Shown one piece after another: positions 38,820 to 47,313 of a DNA stretch of 64,000 bases (its first letter is position 1; the number at the start of each line of letters is the position of its first letter). The DNA is from CBDDBK01 sp965225715 (GTDB taxonomy: Bacteria; Bacteroidota; Bacteroidia; Cytophagales; Flammeovirgaceae). The DNA lies in assembly GCA_965225715.1 (NCBI GenBank), contig CBDDBK010000002.1, positions 1,054,001-1,118,000 on the forward strand. Reading direction: 5' to 3'. The notes beneath the pieces were generated by a model, which was not told the origin of the DNA, searched no databases, and saw only the letters and a program-made list of their open reading frames with translations. A program made the position numbers and the translations under genes.

Positions 38820-40025
38820 ATGCGTTATATCTTTTTTTTACTTTTTATTTTTATGTACTGGCAGGGTCATAGCCAAAGCATTACGGCTAGGAACCGCTTA
38901 AGTTTACGGAATATTATCGAAAATTATTGCCAAAATTTAGAAAATTGGGCGAAAACAGGCGATATCAAGCACCGCGTAGCTTTAGAGGATATGTTCATCG
39001 ATAAAGAAAATCAAGTGTATAACGATGTGGGCAGATACGCAGGTAGCAATCCTAAAACCCTCAACCTGACCAGCTATTTGAGTTCGATAAGGCAAAAGCG
39101 GCCCAATTTAAAGTTAAGCCACGACCTCAAAGCCCTCAAGGGGGCAAAGGTTTATACTTTAAGAAATAGCCAAGGTTCTTTTGTTATTATTCCAGTGACC
39201 AAATGGGTGAATAGGGTCAAAACAACCAATTATTTTATCTTGAACTTGGACAAGAAGAAGATCAATAATATTTGGAGCTATTTACCTTCTGGGGCAGTTT
39301 TAGATGAACGAGATGAGCCATCACCACCGCCACCGCCCGACTTGGTGGAAATGGTTTATGTGCAAGGCGGCACCTTCACTATGGGCTGTACCAGCGAGCA
39401 AAGCGATTGCTATGATAATGAAAAACCAGTCCACCGCGTAACCGTTTCTTCTTTTTATATGAGTAAATATGAGGTTACGCAGAAACTCTGGCGTGAAGTG
39501 ATGGGCAGCGACCCACCTGAATTAAGATTTCAAGGTTGCGACAACTGCCCCGTAGAGCGCGTGTCGTGGAACGATATACAAACTTTTATCAAAAAACTCA
39601 ATCAAAAGACAGGCAAAAACTACCGCTTGCCCATCGAGGCGGAGTGGGAGTTTGCAGCGCGAGGGGGCAATAAGAGTAAGGGCTATAAGTATGCAGGCTC
39701 CAATACTATAGACGCTGTGGCTTGGTATTTTAAAAATAGCGATTCTAAAACGCATCCTGTAGGTCAAAAGCGGCCGAATGAGTTGGGGCTTTACGATATG
39801 TCGGGTAATGTATATGAATGGTGCAGCGATTGGTACGGTTCGTACAGTAAGGGTACTCAGACGAATCCTATAGGTCCCAGTAGCGACACCCATAGAGTTC
39901 TACGTGGGGGCTGTTGGGGCAGTGACGGCGAGCATTGTCGTTTTTCGTATCGGAGCAACAACTACCCATCCTACAGGAGCCACAGCCACGGTTTTCGTTT
40001 AGTTTTTCTTTTTAAGGTCAAATAA
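38820..40025 (+). CDS. FGE/SUMF1-domain exported protein, candidate DGR target
   Basis: 401 residues. Signal peptide (1-19), an N-terminal domain (about 20-155) of a type often joined to FGE domains in Bacteroidota, and a proline spacer (PSPPPPP). The formylglycine-generating-enzyme/C-type-lectin fold runs from about 175 to the end (MVYVQGGTFTMGCTSEQSDC, MSKYEVTQKLWREVMG, YRLPIEAEWEFAARGG, LYDMSGNVYEWCSDWYG). The last 45 codons have the invariant frame RGGxW...CR..R....P..R....GFR. In between, nearly all positions are NNC or NNT codons, as in retroelement-diversified lectin domains. The base composition is GC-richer than the neighbours. A ligand-binding surface role is more likely than sulfatase activation. 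Confidence 0.85.
   Translation: MRYIFFLLFIFMYWQGHSQSITARNRLSLRNIIENYCQNLENWAKTGDIKHRVALEDMFIDKENQVYNDVGRYAGSNPKTLNLTSYLSSIRQKRPNLKLSHDLKALKGAKVYTLRNSQGSFVIIPVTKWVNRVKTTNYFILNLDKKKINNIWSYLPSGAVLDERDEPSPPPPPDLVEMVYVQGGTFTMGCTSEQSDCYDNEKPVHRVTVSSFYMSKYEVTQKLWREVMGSDPPELRFQGCDNCPVERVSWNDIQTFIKKLNQKTGKNYRLPIEAEWEFAARGGNKSKGYKYAGSNTIDAVAWYFKNSDSKTHPVGQKRPNELGLYDMSGNVYEWCSDWYGSYSKGTQTNPIGPSSDTHRVLRGGCWGSDGEHCRFSYRSNNYPSYRSHSHGFRLVFLFKVK
39901..40005 (+). other. candidate variable repeat (VR) of a diversity-generating retroelement
   Basis: Codons at the non-invariant positions are TGT, GGC, AGT, GAC, CAT, TTT, TAT, AGC, AAC, AAC, TAC, TCC, TAC, AGC, CAC, AGC, CAC. These are what adenine mutagenesis of AAC/AAT template codons gives. 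They lie at the extreme 3' end of an FGE-fold gene, the usual place for a VR. No template repeat or reverse transcriptase was found in the window. Confidence 0.55.
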
Positions 40026-40042
40026 AAAAAAAAAAAGAGGGC

Positions 40043-40086
40043 GGCTTGGCAGGGCAAAAGGCGTTAGCCTAAAGCCCTGCTAAGCC
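40043..40086 (+). other. GC-rich hairpin/cruciform 3' of the candidate VR
   Basis: Outer arms GGCTTGGCAGGGC and GCCCTGCTAAGCC (12 of 13 pairs), AAA/AAA internal loop, inner stem AGGC/GCCT with a GTTA loop. There is no T tract after it, so it is a poor intrinsic terminator. DGR target genes often have a hairpin just after the VR that aids homing. Confidence 0.6.
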
Positions 40087-40154
40087 AAAGCCCGATGGCA
40101 TTTGGCGGAACCGGTCGGAATACCAATTGTGAACTAAAAAATCATTAATCACGT

Positions 40155-40317
40155 TATAGTCACTTCACTTGAAAAAAGGATTTTTAAGCGATTTAACGCG
40201 TTTTTTTTTTAACTTTACGTTAAATTTATAGCAAAGCTATTTTTATTTTAGAAGTGATCATTTTCAAAACCAAGGAATTATACCCACAAAAATCTTTTTT
40301 CAAGTAACATACCTATA
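40155..40317. repeat. two TATAG repeats in inverted arrangement upstream of trpE
   Basis: A truncated forward copy (40155-40200, TATAGTCACTTCACTTG) faces a complete reverse copy (40227-40317, TATAGCAAAGCTATTTTTAT to ACATACCTATA). Paired, the two TTGAAAAAAGGATTTTTAA / TTTTTTCAAGTAA ends could form a long imperfect stem. It occupies the trpE leader region. Nothing else is seen in the gap from 40087 to 40350. Confidence 0.7.
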
Positions 40318-40350
40318 ATTGTATATTTTCAATTTAATAATCAATTTTCT

Positions 40351-41769
40351 ATGGCTTTAAAAAAATATATTATTAAGACTAAGCATGTTAAGTTTATAAA
40401 TGATTTATTAACACCTGTAAATCTATATTTAAAGATTAGGGCTTATTATGCCAATTCCATTCTTCTAGAAACCAAAGATTATAGTGGTAAAAAACATAAA
40501 AGAACCTACATTTGTTTTTCGCCAGTAGCTAAATTTCAAGTAGAAAATAAAAGTATTAAAATACAATACCCTGGTGAAGTTCAAAACAGTATTCCAATAA
40601 AAAAAAATAATGATTTAGTAGATTGTTTCAATATTTTCATATCAAGTTTTATGCCTGATGATGGCATTATGGAAAGAGGTATATTGAATAACAGTCTCTT
40701 TGGCTATATGTCTTATGAAGCTATTCAATATTTTGAAAATATTAATATAAAACCCAATACCTCTTCCAATTCTATTCCCGAATTTTACTATTTGGCTTTT
40801 CATTATGTTTTAGTTTTAAATCATATGAATGATGAGATTTTTTTATATCAACATGATTATGCAGGTATAAAACCAAAAGATAGTCTAGATAAAGTTTTAA
40901 ATATCATACAAGGAAATTTATTTCCAACCTATCCTTTTAAGACTGAAGGAAATGAAAAAGTAAATTGTACAGATAATCAGTATATAGAAATGGTTAAAAA
41001 AGGGAAAACACATTGTAAACGAGGGGATGTTTTCCAAGTAGTACTTTCTCGTTGTTTTTCAAGAGGGTTTCAAGGTGATGACTTCAATGTTTACAGGGCT
41101 TTACGTTCCATAAACCCTTCACCTTATCTGTATTACTTTGATTTTGGAAACTTTAAACTTTTTGGTTCTTCTCCAGAAACTCAGCTTTTCATTGAAAAAG
41201 AAAAGGCACTTCTTTACCCTATTGCGGGGACTTTTAAAAGAACAGGGAACGAACAATTGGATCGTTTAAAAGCGCAACAACTTCTTGAAGATGTTAAAGA
41301 AAATGCAGAGCATAGCATGTTAGTCGATTTAGCCCGCAATGATTTAAGCGTATTTGCTTCGAATGTGACGGTTGAAAAATTTCGAGAAATTCAGTATTTT
41401 TCCTATGTCATTCATTTGGTTTCTGAAATTTCTGGAAAAATTGATAAAAAAGATATTCTTAACTTAATTACCCATACCTTTCCCGCAGGAACTTTATCAG
41501 GAGCACCAAAATATAAAGCTATGGAACTCATTGATAAATATGAACCAACTCCTCGAAGTTATTATGGGGGTGCTGTGGGTATGCTTGGTTTTGATGGTTC
41601 TTTTAACCATTGTATTATGATTCGCTCTTTTCTTTCCAAAAATAACACGTTATATTATCAAGCAGGTGCTGGAATAGTAGCTTTATCAGAACCTAAAAAA
41701 GAACTTGAAGAAGTCAATAATAAACTAAGAGCTTTAGTTAAAGCCATTAATATTGCTGAAACAATTTGA
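40351..41769 (+). CDS. trpE: anthranilate synthase component I
   Basis: 472 residues, full length. The chorismate-binding C-terminal domain has VFQVVLSRCFSRGF, PSPYLYYFDFGNFKLFGSSP, YPIAGTFKRTGN, EHSMLVDLARNDL, THTFPAGTLSGAPKYKAMEL and YYGGAVGMLGFDG. With TrpG it converts chorismate and glutamine to anthranilate. PabB is the alternative, but the N-terminal part and length fit TrpE better. Usually trpG and trpD follow in Bacteroidota. Here the MTase array starts 21 bases after the stop, which suggests that the array was inserted into a trp operon. Confidence 0.9.
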   Translation: MALKKYIIKTKHVKFINDLLTPVNLYLKIRAYYANSILLETKDYSGKKHKRTYICFSPVAKFQVENKSIKIQYPGEVQNSIPIKKNNDLVDCFNIFISSFMPDDGIMERGILNNSLFGYMSYEAIQYFENINIKPNTSSNSIPEFYYLAFHYVLVLNHMNDEIFLYQHDYAGIKPKDSLDKVLNIIQGNLFPTYPFKTEGNEKVNCTDNQYIEMVKKGKTHCKRGDVFQVVLSRCFSRGFQGDDFNVYRALRSINPSPYLYYFDFGNFKLFGSSPETQLFIEKEKALLYPIAGTFKRTGNEQLDRLKAQQLLEDVKENAEHSMLVDLARNDLSVFASNVTVEKFREIQYFSYVIHLVSEISGKIDKKDILNLITHTFPAGTLSGAPKYKAMELIDKYEPTPRSYYGGAVGMLGFDGSFNHCIMIRSFLSKNNTLYYQAGAGIVALSEPKKELEEVNNKLRALVKAINIAETI

Positions 41770-41790
41770 AAATAAAAGTTACTGAAATAA

Positions 41791-43062
41791 ATGCTTCAAG
41801 AAACTATTAAGAATAGGACAATATTTTGCAAAGATAATCTCGATATCTTACAAAATATCAATTCCAATACTATTGATTTGATTTATTTAGATCCCCCTTT
41901 TAATAAAAAAAAAGTGTTTACTGCTCCAATTGGAAGCAGTGCAGAGGGAGCAAGTTTCAAAGATTATTTTCGCGAAGAGGATCTTAAAGATGAATGGCTT
42001 CAAACGATTAAAGAAGACCATATAGAATTATATAATTTTTTAAATGGTATTAAAAACATAAGCAGTAACAAGCACTATCTTTACAACTATTGTTATCTGG
42101 CTTATATGGCGATACGTTTGATAGAAATGTATAGAATTTTAAAAGATACAGGTAGTCTTTATTTCCATTGTGACCCAACAATGAGTCATTATATTAAGTT
42201 ACTTATGGATATTATCTTTGGAGAAAAAAATTTTAGAAATGAAGTCTCCTGGGGATACAGGACACAAGGTGTAAGCAAAAAGTGGTGGCCAAGGAAACAT
42301 GATATCATATTCATGTATTCTAAAAGTAATACCTACACCTACAATTCTCTTATGGAAAGGCAATATTATACTAAACCTTTTAGGCATACCAGCACCGATA
42401 AACAAGATAGATATTATATAGATACTTACGTCAGAGATATTTGGGATCATGATAAAACTAAACCTACAATTAGTCAATCGCCAGAACGTACAGGTTACCC
42501 CACCCAAAAACCTCTCGCTTTACTCGAAAGAATCATAAAAGCCAGCAGCAATAAAAATGATATCGTCCTAGACCCTTTCTGTGGTTGTGCTACAACCTGC
42601 GTTGCCGCTGAAAAACTAAAGCGCCAATGGATAGGCATAGACGTTTCTGTCACAGCTTATGAACTCGTTAAAAAGCGCTTAGCTAAAGAAATAAAAGGTG
42701 AAAATGAAAACGGACAAAGAGACCTTTTAAACTATGAAAAAGAAGTTTATTACACAACCACTGCTCCAAAACGAACCGATATTCAAGAAAAAAATCATTT
42801 GATCAAAAAATATGTTTATGTGATCTCAAATCCTGCATTTGTGAATATGTATAAAGTAGGAATAGCAAGCAATTGCCAAGCCCGATTAAACAGTTATCAA
42901 ACTTCTGATCCAAATAGAGGCTATCATCTACAATATAAAAAACATACTCATTTATTCAGATCTATAGAAAAACATATACACACTACATTTGACAATCAAC
43001 ACGAATGGGTGAGAGGACAATTAGAAGATATTATACAAGCAATTGAAAAGTATAGAAATTAG
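41791..43062 (+). CDS. beta-class DNA MTase with GIY-YIG-like tail, array copy 1
   Basis: 423 residues. Domains in order: motif IV region with DPPF (34-37) in LIYLDPPFNKKK; conserved helical part to FRNE (151); variable target-recognition segment 152-232 (81 residues, WWPRKHDIIFMYSK, RYYIDTYVRDIWDHD); motif X region GYPTQKP; motif I DPFCGCATT (261-269); and IGIDVS. The IV-TRD-I order defines the beta class (N6-adenine or N4-cytosine). Residues 341-420 resemble T5orf172/MUG113 GIY-YIG domains: YVYVI, YKVG (Y354), R365, E393, HEW. Its C-terminal half matches copy 6 (TTTAPKRTDI). First in the array, 21 bases behind trpE. Confidence 0.93.
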   Translation: MLQETIKNRTIFCKDNLDILQNINSNTIDLIYLDPPFNKKKVFTAPIGSSAEGASFKDYFREEDLKDEWLQTIKEDHIELYNFLNGIKNISSNKHYLYNYCYLAYMAIRLIEMYRILKDTGSLYFHCDPTMSHYIKLLMDIIFGEKNFRNEVSWGYRTQGVSKKWWPRKHDIIFMYSKSNTYTYNSLMERQYYTKPFRHTSTDKQDRYYIDTYVRDIWDHDKTKPTISQSPERTGYPTQKPLALLERIIKASSNKNDIVLDPFCGCATTCVAAEKLKRQWIGIDVSVTAYELVKKRLAKEIKGENENGQRDLLNYEKEVYYTTTAPKRTDIQEKNHLIKKYVYVISNPAFVNMYKVGIASNCQARLNSYQTSDPNRGYHLQYKKHTHLFRSIEKHIHTTFDNQHEWVRGQLEDIIQAIEKYRN

Positions 43063-43140
43063 AAATCAAGGCGTTAAGCTATGAGATTTAAAACATATAA
43101 GTATTTAAAATCAATATTTTAATAAAAGTTACTGAAATAA

Positions 43141-44463
43141 ATGCTTCAAGAAACTATTAAGAATAGAACAATATTTTGCAAAGATAATCTCGATATCTTA
43201 CAAAATATCAATTCCAATACTATTGATTTGATTTATTTAGATCCCCCTTTTAATAAAAAAAAAGTGTTTACTGCTCCAATTGGAAGCAGTGCTGAAGGAG
43301 CAAGTTTCAAAGATTATTTTCGCGAAGAAGACCTTAAAGATGAATGGCTTCAAACGATTAAAGAAGATCATATAGAATTATATAATTTTTTAAATGGTAT
43401 TAAAAACATAAGCAGTAACAAGCACTATCTTTACAACTATTGCTATCTGGCTTATATGGCGATACGTTTGATAGAAATGTATAGAATTTTAAAAGATACA
43501 GGAAGCCTTTATTTTCATTGCGATCCAACAATGAGTCACTATATTAAACTCCTTATGGATATTATTTTTTGGGAAAAGAATTTTAGAAATGAAGTTGTGT
43601 GGCATTATTCTGATGGAACGAATCCTAAAAAAGATTTTAAAAGGAAACATGACACTATTTTTAGATATTCTAAAAGTGAAAATTATTTTTTTAATCAAAT
43701 CAAAATAGAAGCTTTAAACAAAAAAAGATACAATAAAATAGAAGATGATACAGGAAGAAAATATTTTGAAGATACACACCATGGTAGATACAAACGTTAT
43801 TATTTGGATGATGGGCGAAGGTTGGAAGACATATGGACTTATTTACAAGATGGTAAATTTAGGCAACTCAACAGTCAATCAAAAGAACGTACAGGTTACC
43901 CCACCCAAAAACCCCTCGCTTTACTCGAAAGAATCATAAAAGCCAGCAGCAATAAAAATGATATCGTCCTAGACCCTTTCTGTGGTTGTGCTACAACCTG
44001 CGTCGCCGCTGAAAAACTAAAGCGCCAATGGATAGGCATAGACGTTTCGGTCACAGCTTACGAACTCGTTAAAAAGCGCTTAGCTAAAGAAATAAAAGGT
44101 GAAGAAGAAAACGGACAAAGAGACCTTTTAAACTATGAAAAAGAAGTTTATTACACAACTACTTCTCCAAACCGAACCGATATTCAAGAAAAAAATCATT
44201 TGACCAAAAAATATGTTTATGTGATCTCAAATCCTGCATTTGTGAATATGTATAAAGTAGGAATAGCAAGCAATTGCCAAGCCCGATTAAACAGTTATCA
44301 AACTTCTGATCCAAATAGAGGCTATCATCTACAATATAAAAAACATACTCATTTATTCAGATCTATAGAAAAACATATACACACTACATTTGACAATCAA
44401 CACGAATGGGTGAGAGGACAATTAGAAGATATTATACAAGCAATTGAAAAGTATAGAAATTAA
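43141..44463 (+). CDS. beta-class DNA MTase with GIY-YIG-like tail, array copy 2
   Basis: 440 residues; flanks as in copy 1. Variable segment of 98 residues (152-249) reads HYSDGTNPKKDFKRKHDTIF near its start and LDDGRRLEDIWTYLQDGKF near its end. It is unrelated to the other five beyond the shared HD-x-IF-x-Y core. One private change in the common part is W for G in IIFWEKNFRNE, just before the variable segment. The C-terminal part (SPNRTDIQEKNHLTKK) is shared with copy 5. All MTase motifs are intact, so it should methylate a different sequence from copy 1. Confidence 0.93.
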   Translation: MLQETIKNRTIFCKDNLDILQNINSNTIDLIYLDPPFNKKKVFTAPIGSSAEGASFKDYFREEDLKDEWLQTIKEDHIELYNFLNGIKNISSNKHYLYNYCYLAYMAIRLIEMYRILKDTGSLYFHCDPTMSHYIKLLMDIIFWEKNFRNEVVWHYSDGTNPKKDFKRKHDTIFRYSKSENYFFNQIKIEALNKKRYNKIEDDTGRKYFEDTHHGRYKRYYLDDGRRLEDIWTYLQDGKFRQLNSQSKERTGYPTQKPLALLERIIKASSNKNDIVLDPFCGCATTCVAAEKLKRQWIGIDVSVTAYELVKKRLAKEIKGEEENGQRDLLNYEKEVYYTTTSPNRTDIQEKNHLTKKYVYVISNPAFVNMYKVGIASNCQARLNSYQTSDPNRGYHLQYKKHTHLFRSIEKHIHTTFDNQHEWVRGQLEDIIQAIEKYRN

Positions 44464-44541
44464 AAATCAAGGCGTTAAGCTATGAGATTTAAAACATATA
44501 AGTATTTAAAATCAATATTTTAATAAAAATCACTGAAATAA

Positions 44542-45822
44542 ATGCTTCAAGAAACTATTAAGAATAGGACAATATTTTGCAAAGATAATCTCGATATCTT
44601 ACAAAATATCAATTCCAATACTATTGATTTGATTTATTTAGATCCCCCTTTTAATAAAAAAAAAGTGTTTACTGCTCCAATTGGAAGCAGTGCTGAAGGA
44701 GCAAGTTTCAAAGATTATTTTCGCGAAGAGGACCTTAAAGATGAATGGCTTCAAACGATTAAAGAAGATCATATAGAATTATATAATTTTTTAAATGGTA
44801 TTAAAAACATAAGCAGTAACAAGCACTATCTTTACAACTATTGCTATCTGGCTTATATGGCAATACGTTTGATAGAAATGTATAGAATTTTAAAAGATAC
44901 GGGTAGTCTTTATTTTCATTGCGATCCAACAATGAGCCATTATATTAAACTCCTTATGGATATTATTTTTGGGGAAAAGAATTTTAGAAATGAAGTTGTG
45001 TGGTGTTATAAGGGAGCATCAGAAGCCAAAAAGTCTTTTCCTAAAAAACATGATGTCATATTTTATTACTCTAAAGGCAAACAAGCTAATTTTAATTATA
45101 ATTCAATAAGAATACCTTACCAAAATAATAATGTTAAGCCAGCAAGATGGAAAGATGGAACTCATGAAAAAAATCCACTAGGAACAAAATGTTTAGATTG
45201 GTTTTCTGATATACCTTCTTTTATGACTGCTTCTCAATCAAAAGAACGCATCGGCTATCCCACCCAAAAACCTCTCGCTTTACTCGAAAGAATTATAAAA
45301 GCCAGCAGCAATAAAAACGATGTTGTTTTAGACCCTTTCTGTGGTTGTGCTACAACCTGCGTTGCCGCTGAAAAACTAAAGCGCCAATGGATAGGCATAG
45401 ACGTTTCGGTCACAGCTTACGAACTCGTTAAAAAGCGCTTAGCTAAAGAAATAAAAGGTGAAGAAGAAAACGGACAAAGAGACCTTTTAAACTATGAAAA
45501 AGAAGTTTATTACACAACTACTTCTCCAAACCGAACCGATATTCAAAAAAAGCATCATTTAATCAAAAAATATGTTTATGTGATCTCAAATCCTGCATTT
45601 GTCAATATGTATAAAGTAGGAATAGCAAGCAATTGCCAAGCCCGATTAAACAGTTATCAAACTTCTGATCCAAATAGAGGCTATCATCTACAATATAAAA
45701 AACATACTCATTTATTCAGATCTATAGAAAAACATATACACACTACATTTGACAATCAACACGAATGGGTAAGAGGACAATTAGAAGATATTATACAAGC
45801 AATTGAAAAGTATAGAAATTAG
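44542..45822 (+). CDS. beta-class DNA MTase with GIY-YIG-like tail, array copy 3
   Basis: 426 residues. Variable segment of 84 residues (152-235) starts WCYKGASEAKKSFPKKHDVI and ends LDWFSDIPSFMTASQSKE. DPPF, DPFCGCATT and GIY-YIG-like residues are all present. The junction reads RIGYPTQKP (I where copies 1, 2, 4, 6 have T). The tail (SPNRTDIQKKHHLIKK) is shared only with copy 4, and NDVVLDPF groups it with copies 4 and 5. It is followed by a type B spacer. Confidence 0.93.
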   Translation: MLQETIKNRTIFCKDNLDILQNINSNTIDLIYLDPPFNKKKVFTAPIGSSAEGASFKDYFREEDLKDEWLQTIKEDHIELYNFLNGIKNISSNKHYLYNYCYLAYMAIRLIEMYRILKDTGSLYFHCDPTMSHYIKLLMDIIFGEKNFRNEVVWCYKGASEAKKSFPKKHDVIFYYSKGKQANFNYNSIRIPYQNNNVKPARWKDGTHEKNPLGTKCLDWFSDIPSFMTASQSKERIGYPTQKPLALLERIIKASSNKNDVVLDPFCGCATTCVAAEKLKRQWIGIDVSVTAYELVKKRLAKEIKGEEENGQRDLLNYEKEVYYTTTSPNRTDIQKKHHLIKKYVYVISNPAFVNMYKVGIASNCQARLNSYQTSDPNRGYHLQYKKHTHLFRSIEKHIHTTFDNQHEWVRGQLEDIIQAIEKYRN

Positions 45823-45909
45823 AAATCAAGGCATTAAACTATTTAAATTATGAATTTTAAAACATATCAGTATTTAAAATCAATATTTTAATAAAAGTTA
45901 CTGAAATAA

Positions 45910-47226
45910 ATGCTTCAAGAAACTATTAAGAATAGAACAATATTTTGCAAAGATAATCTCGATATCTTACAAAATATCAATTCCAATACTATTGATTTGA
46001 TTTATTTAGATCCCCCTTTTAATAAAAAAAAAGTGTTTACTGCTCCAATTGGAAGCAGTGCTGAAGGAGCAAGTTTTAAAGATTATTTTCGCGAAGAGGA
46101 CCTTAAAGATGAATGGCTTCAAACGATTAAAGAAGATCATATAGAATTATATAATTTTTTAAATGGTATTAAAAACATAAGCAGTAACAAGCACTATCTT
46201 TACAACTATTGCTATCTGGCTTATATGGCGATACGTTTGATAGAAATGTATAGAATTTTAAAAGATACAGGAAGCCTTTATTTTCATTGCGATCCAACCA
46301 TGAGTCATTATATTAAACTCCTTATGGATATTATTTTTGGGGAAAAGAATTTTAGAAATGAAGTTGTGTGGTACTATAGAAGATGGACAGCAAGCAGTAA
46401 AGATTTCCAGCGATACCACGATATCATTTTTAGATACTGTAAAAGTAGTAATTTTGTTTTTAACCCTATTTATATTCAATCAGCAAACGAAGAAAAAGGA
46501 AGAAAAGAAGGCTATAAAAGAAATGAACAAGGTGATCTAATAAGAATCCAGTCAATAAGAGGTAAAAAATGGGAGATAAAAAAAGATGTTAGAGGTGTAA
46601 AAAGCGGTGATGTTTTCCAAATATCATTTATTCATCCATCAGCAAAAGAACGTACAGGTTACCCCACCCAAAAACCTCTCGCTTTACTCGAAAGAATTAT
46701 AAAAGCCAGCAGCAATAAAAACGATGTTGTTTTAGACCCTTTCTGTGGTTGTGCTACAACCTGCGTCGCCGCTGAAAAACTAAAGCGCCAATGGATAGGC
46801 ATAGACGTTTCGGTCACAGCTTACGAACTCGTTAAAAAGCGCTTAGCTAAAGAAATAAAAGGTGAAGAAGAAAACGGACAAAGAGACCTTTTAAACTATG
46901 AAAAAGAAGTTTATTACACAACTACTTCTCCAAACCGAACCGATATTCAAAAAAAGCATCATTTAATCAAAAAATATGTTTATGTGATCTCAAATCCTGC
47001 ATTTGTGAATATGTATAAAGTAGGAATAGCAAGCAATTGCCAAGCCCGATTAAACAGTTATCAAACTTCTGATCCAAATAGAGGCTATCATCTACAATAT
47101 AAAAAACATACTCATTTATTCAGATCTATAGAAAAACATATACACACTACATTTGACAATCAACACGAATGGGTGAGAGGACAATTAGAAGATATTATAC
47201 AAGCAATTGAAAAGTATAGAAATTAA
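45910..47226 (+). CDS. beta-class DNA MTase with GIY-YIG-like tail, array copy 4
   Basis: 438 residues. Variable segment of 96 residues (152-247) starts WYYRRWTASSKDFQRYHDII, has a strongly basic middle (EEKGRKEGYKRNEQGDLIRI) and ends GDVFQISFIHPSAKE. The opening WxYxxW..S.. resembles copy 6, hinting at distant kinship of those two recognition segments. The tail is shared with copy 3. The motifs are intact. Confidence 0.93.
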   Translation: MLQETIKNRTIFCKDNLDILQNINSNTIDLIYLDPPFNKKKVFTAPIGSSAEGASFKDYFREEDLKDEWLQTIKEDHIELYNFLNGIKNISSNKHYLYNYCYLAYMAIRLIEMYRILKDTGSLYFHCDPTMSHYIKLLMDIIFGEKNFRNEVVWYYRRWTASSKDFQRYHDIIFRYCKSSNFVFNPIYIQSANEEKGRKEGYKRNEQGDLIRIQSIRGKKWEIKKDVRGVKSGDVFQISFIHPSAKERTGYPTQKPLALLERIIKASSNKNDVVLDPFCGCATTCVAAEKLKRQWIGIDVSVTAYELVKKRLAKEIKGEEENGQRDLLNYEKEVYYTTTSPNRTDIQKKHHLIKKYVYVISNPAFVNMYKVGIASNCQARLNSYQTSDPNRGYHLQYKKHTHLFRSIEKHIHTTFDNQHEWVRGQLEDIIQAIEKYRN

Positions 47227-47313
47227 AAATCAACGCATTAAACTATTTAAATTATGAATTTTAAAACATATAAGTATTTAATATCAATATTTTAATAAAA
47301 ATTACTGAAATAA

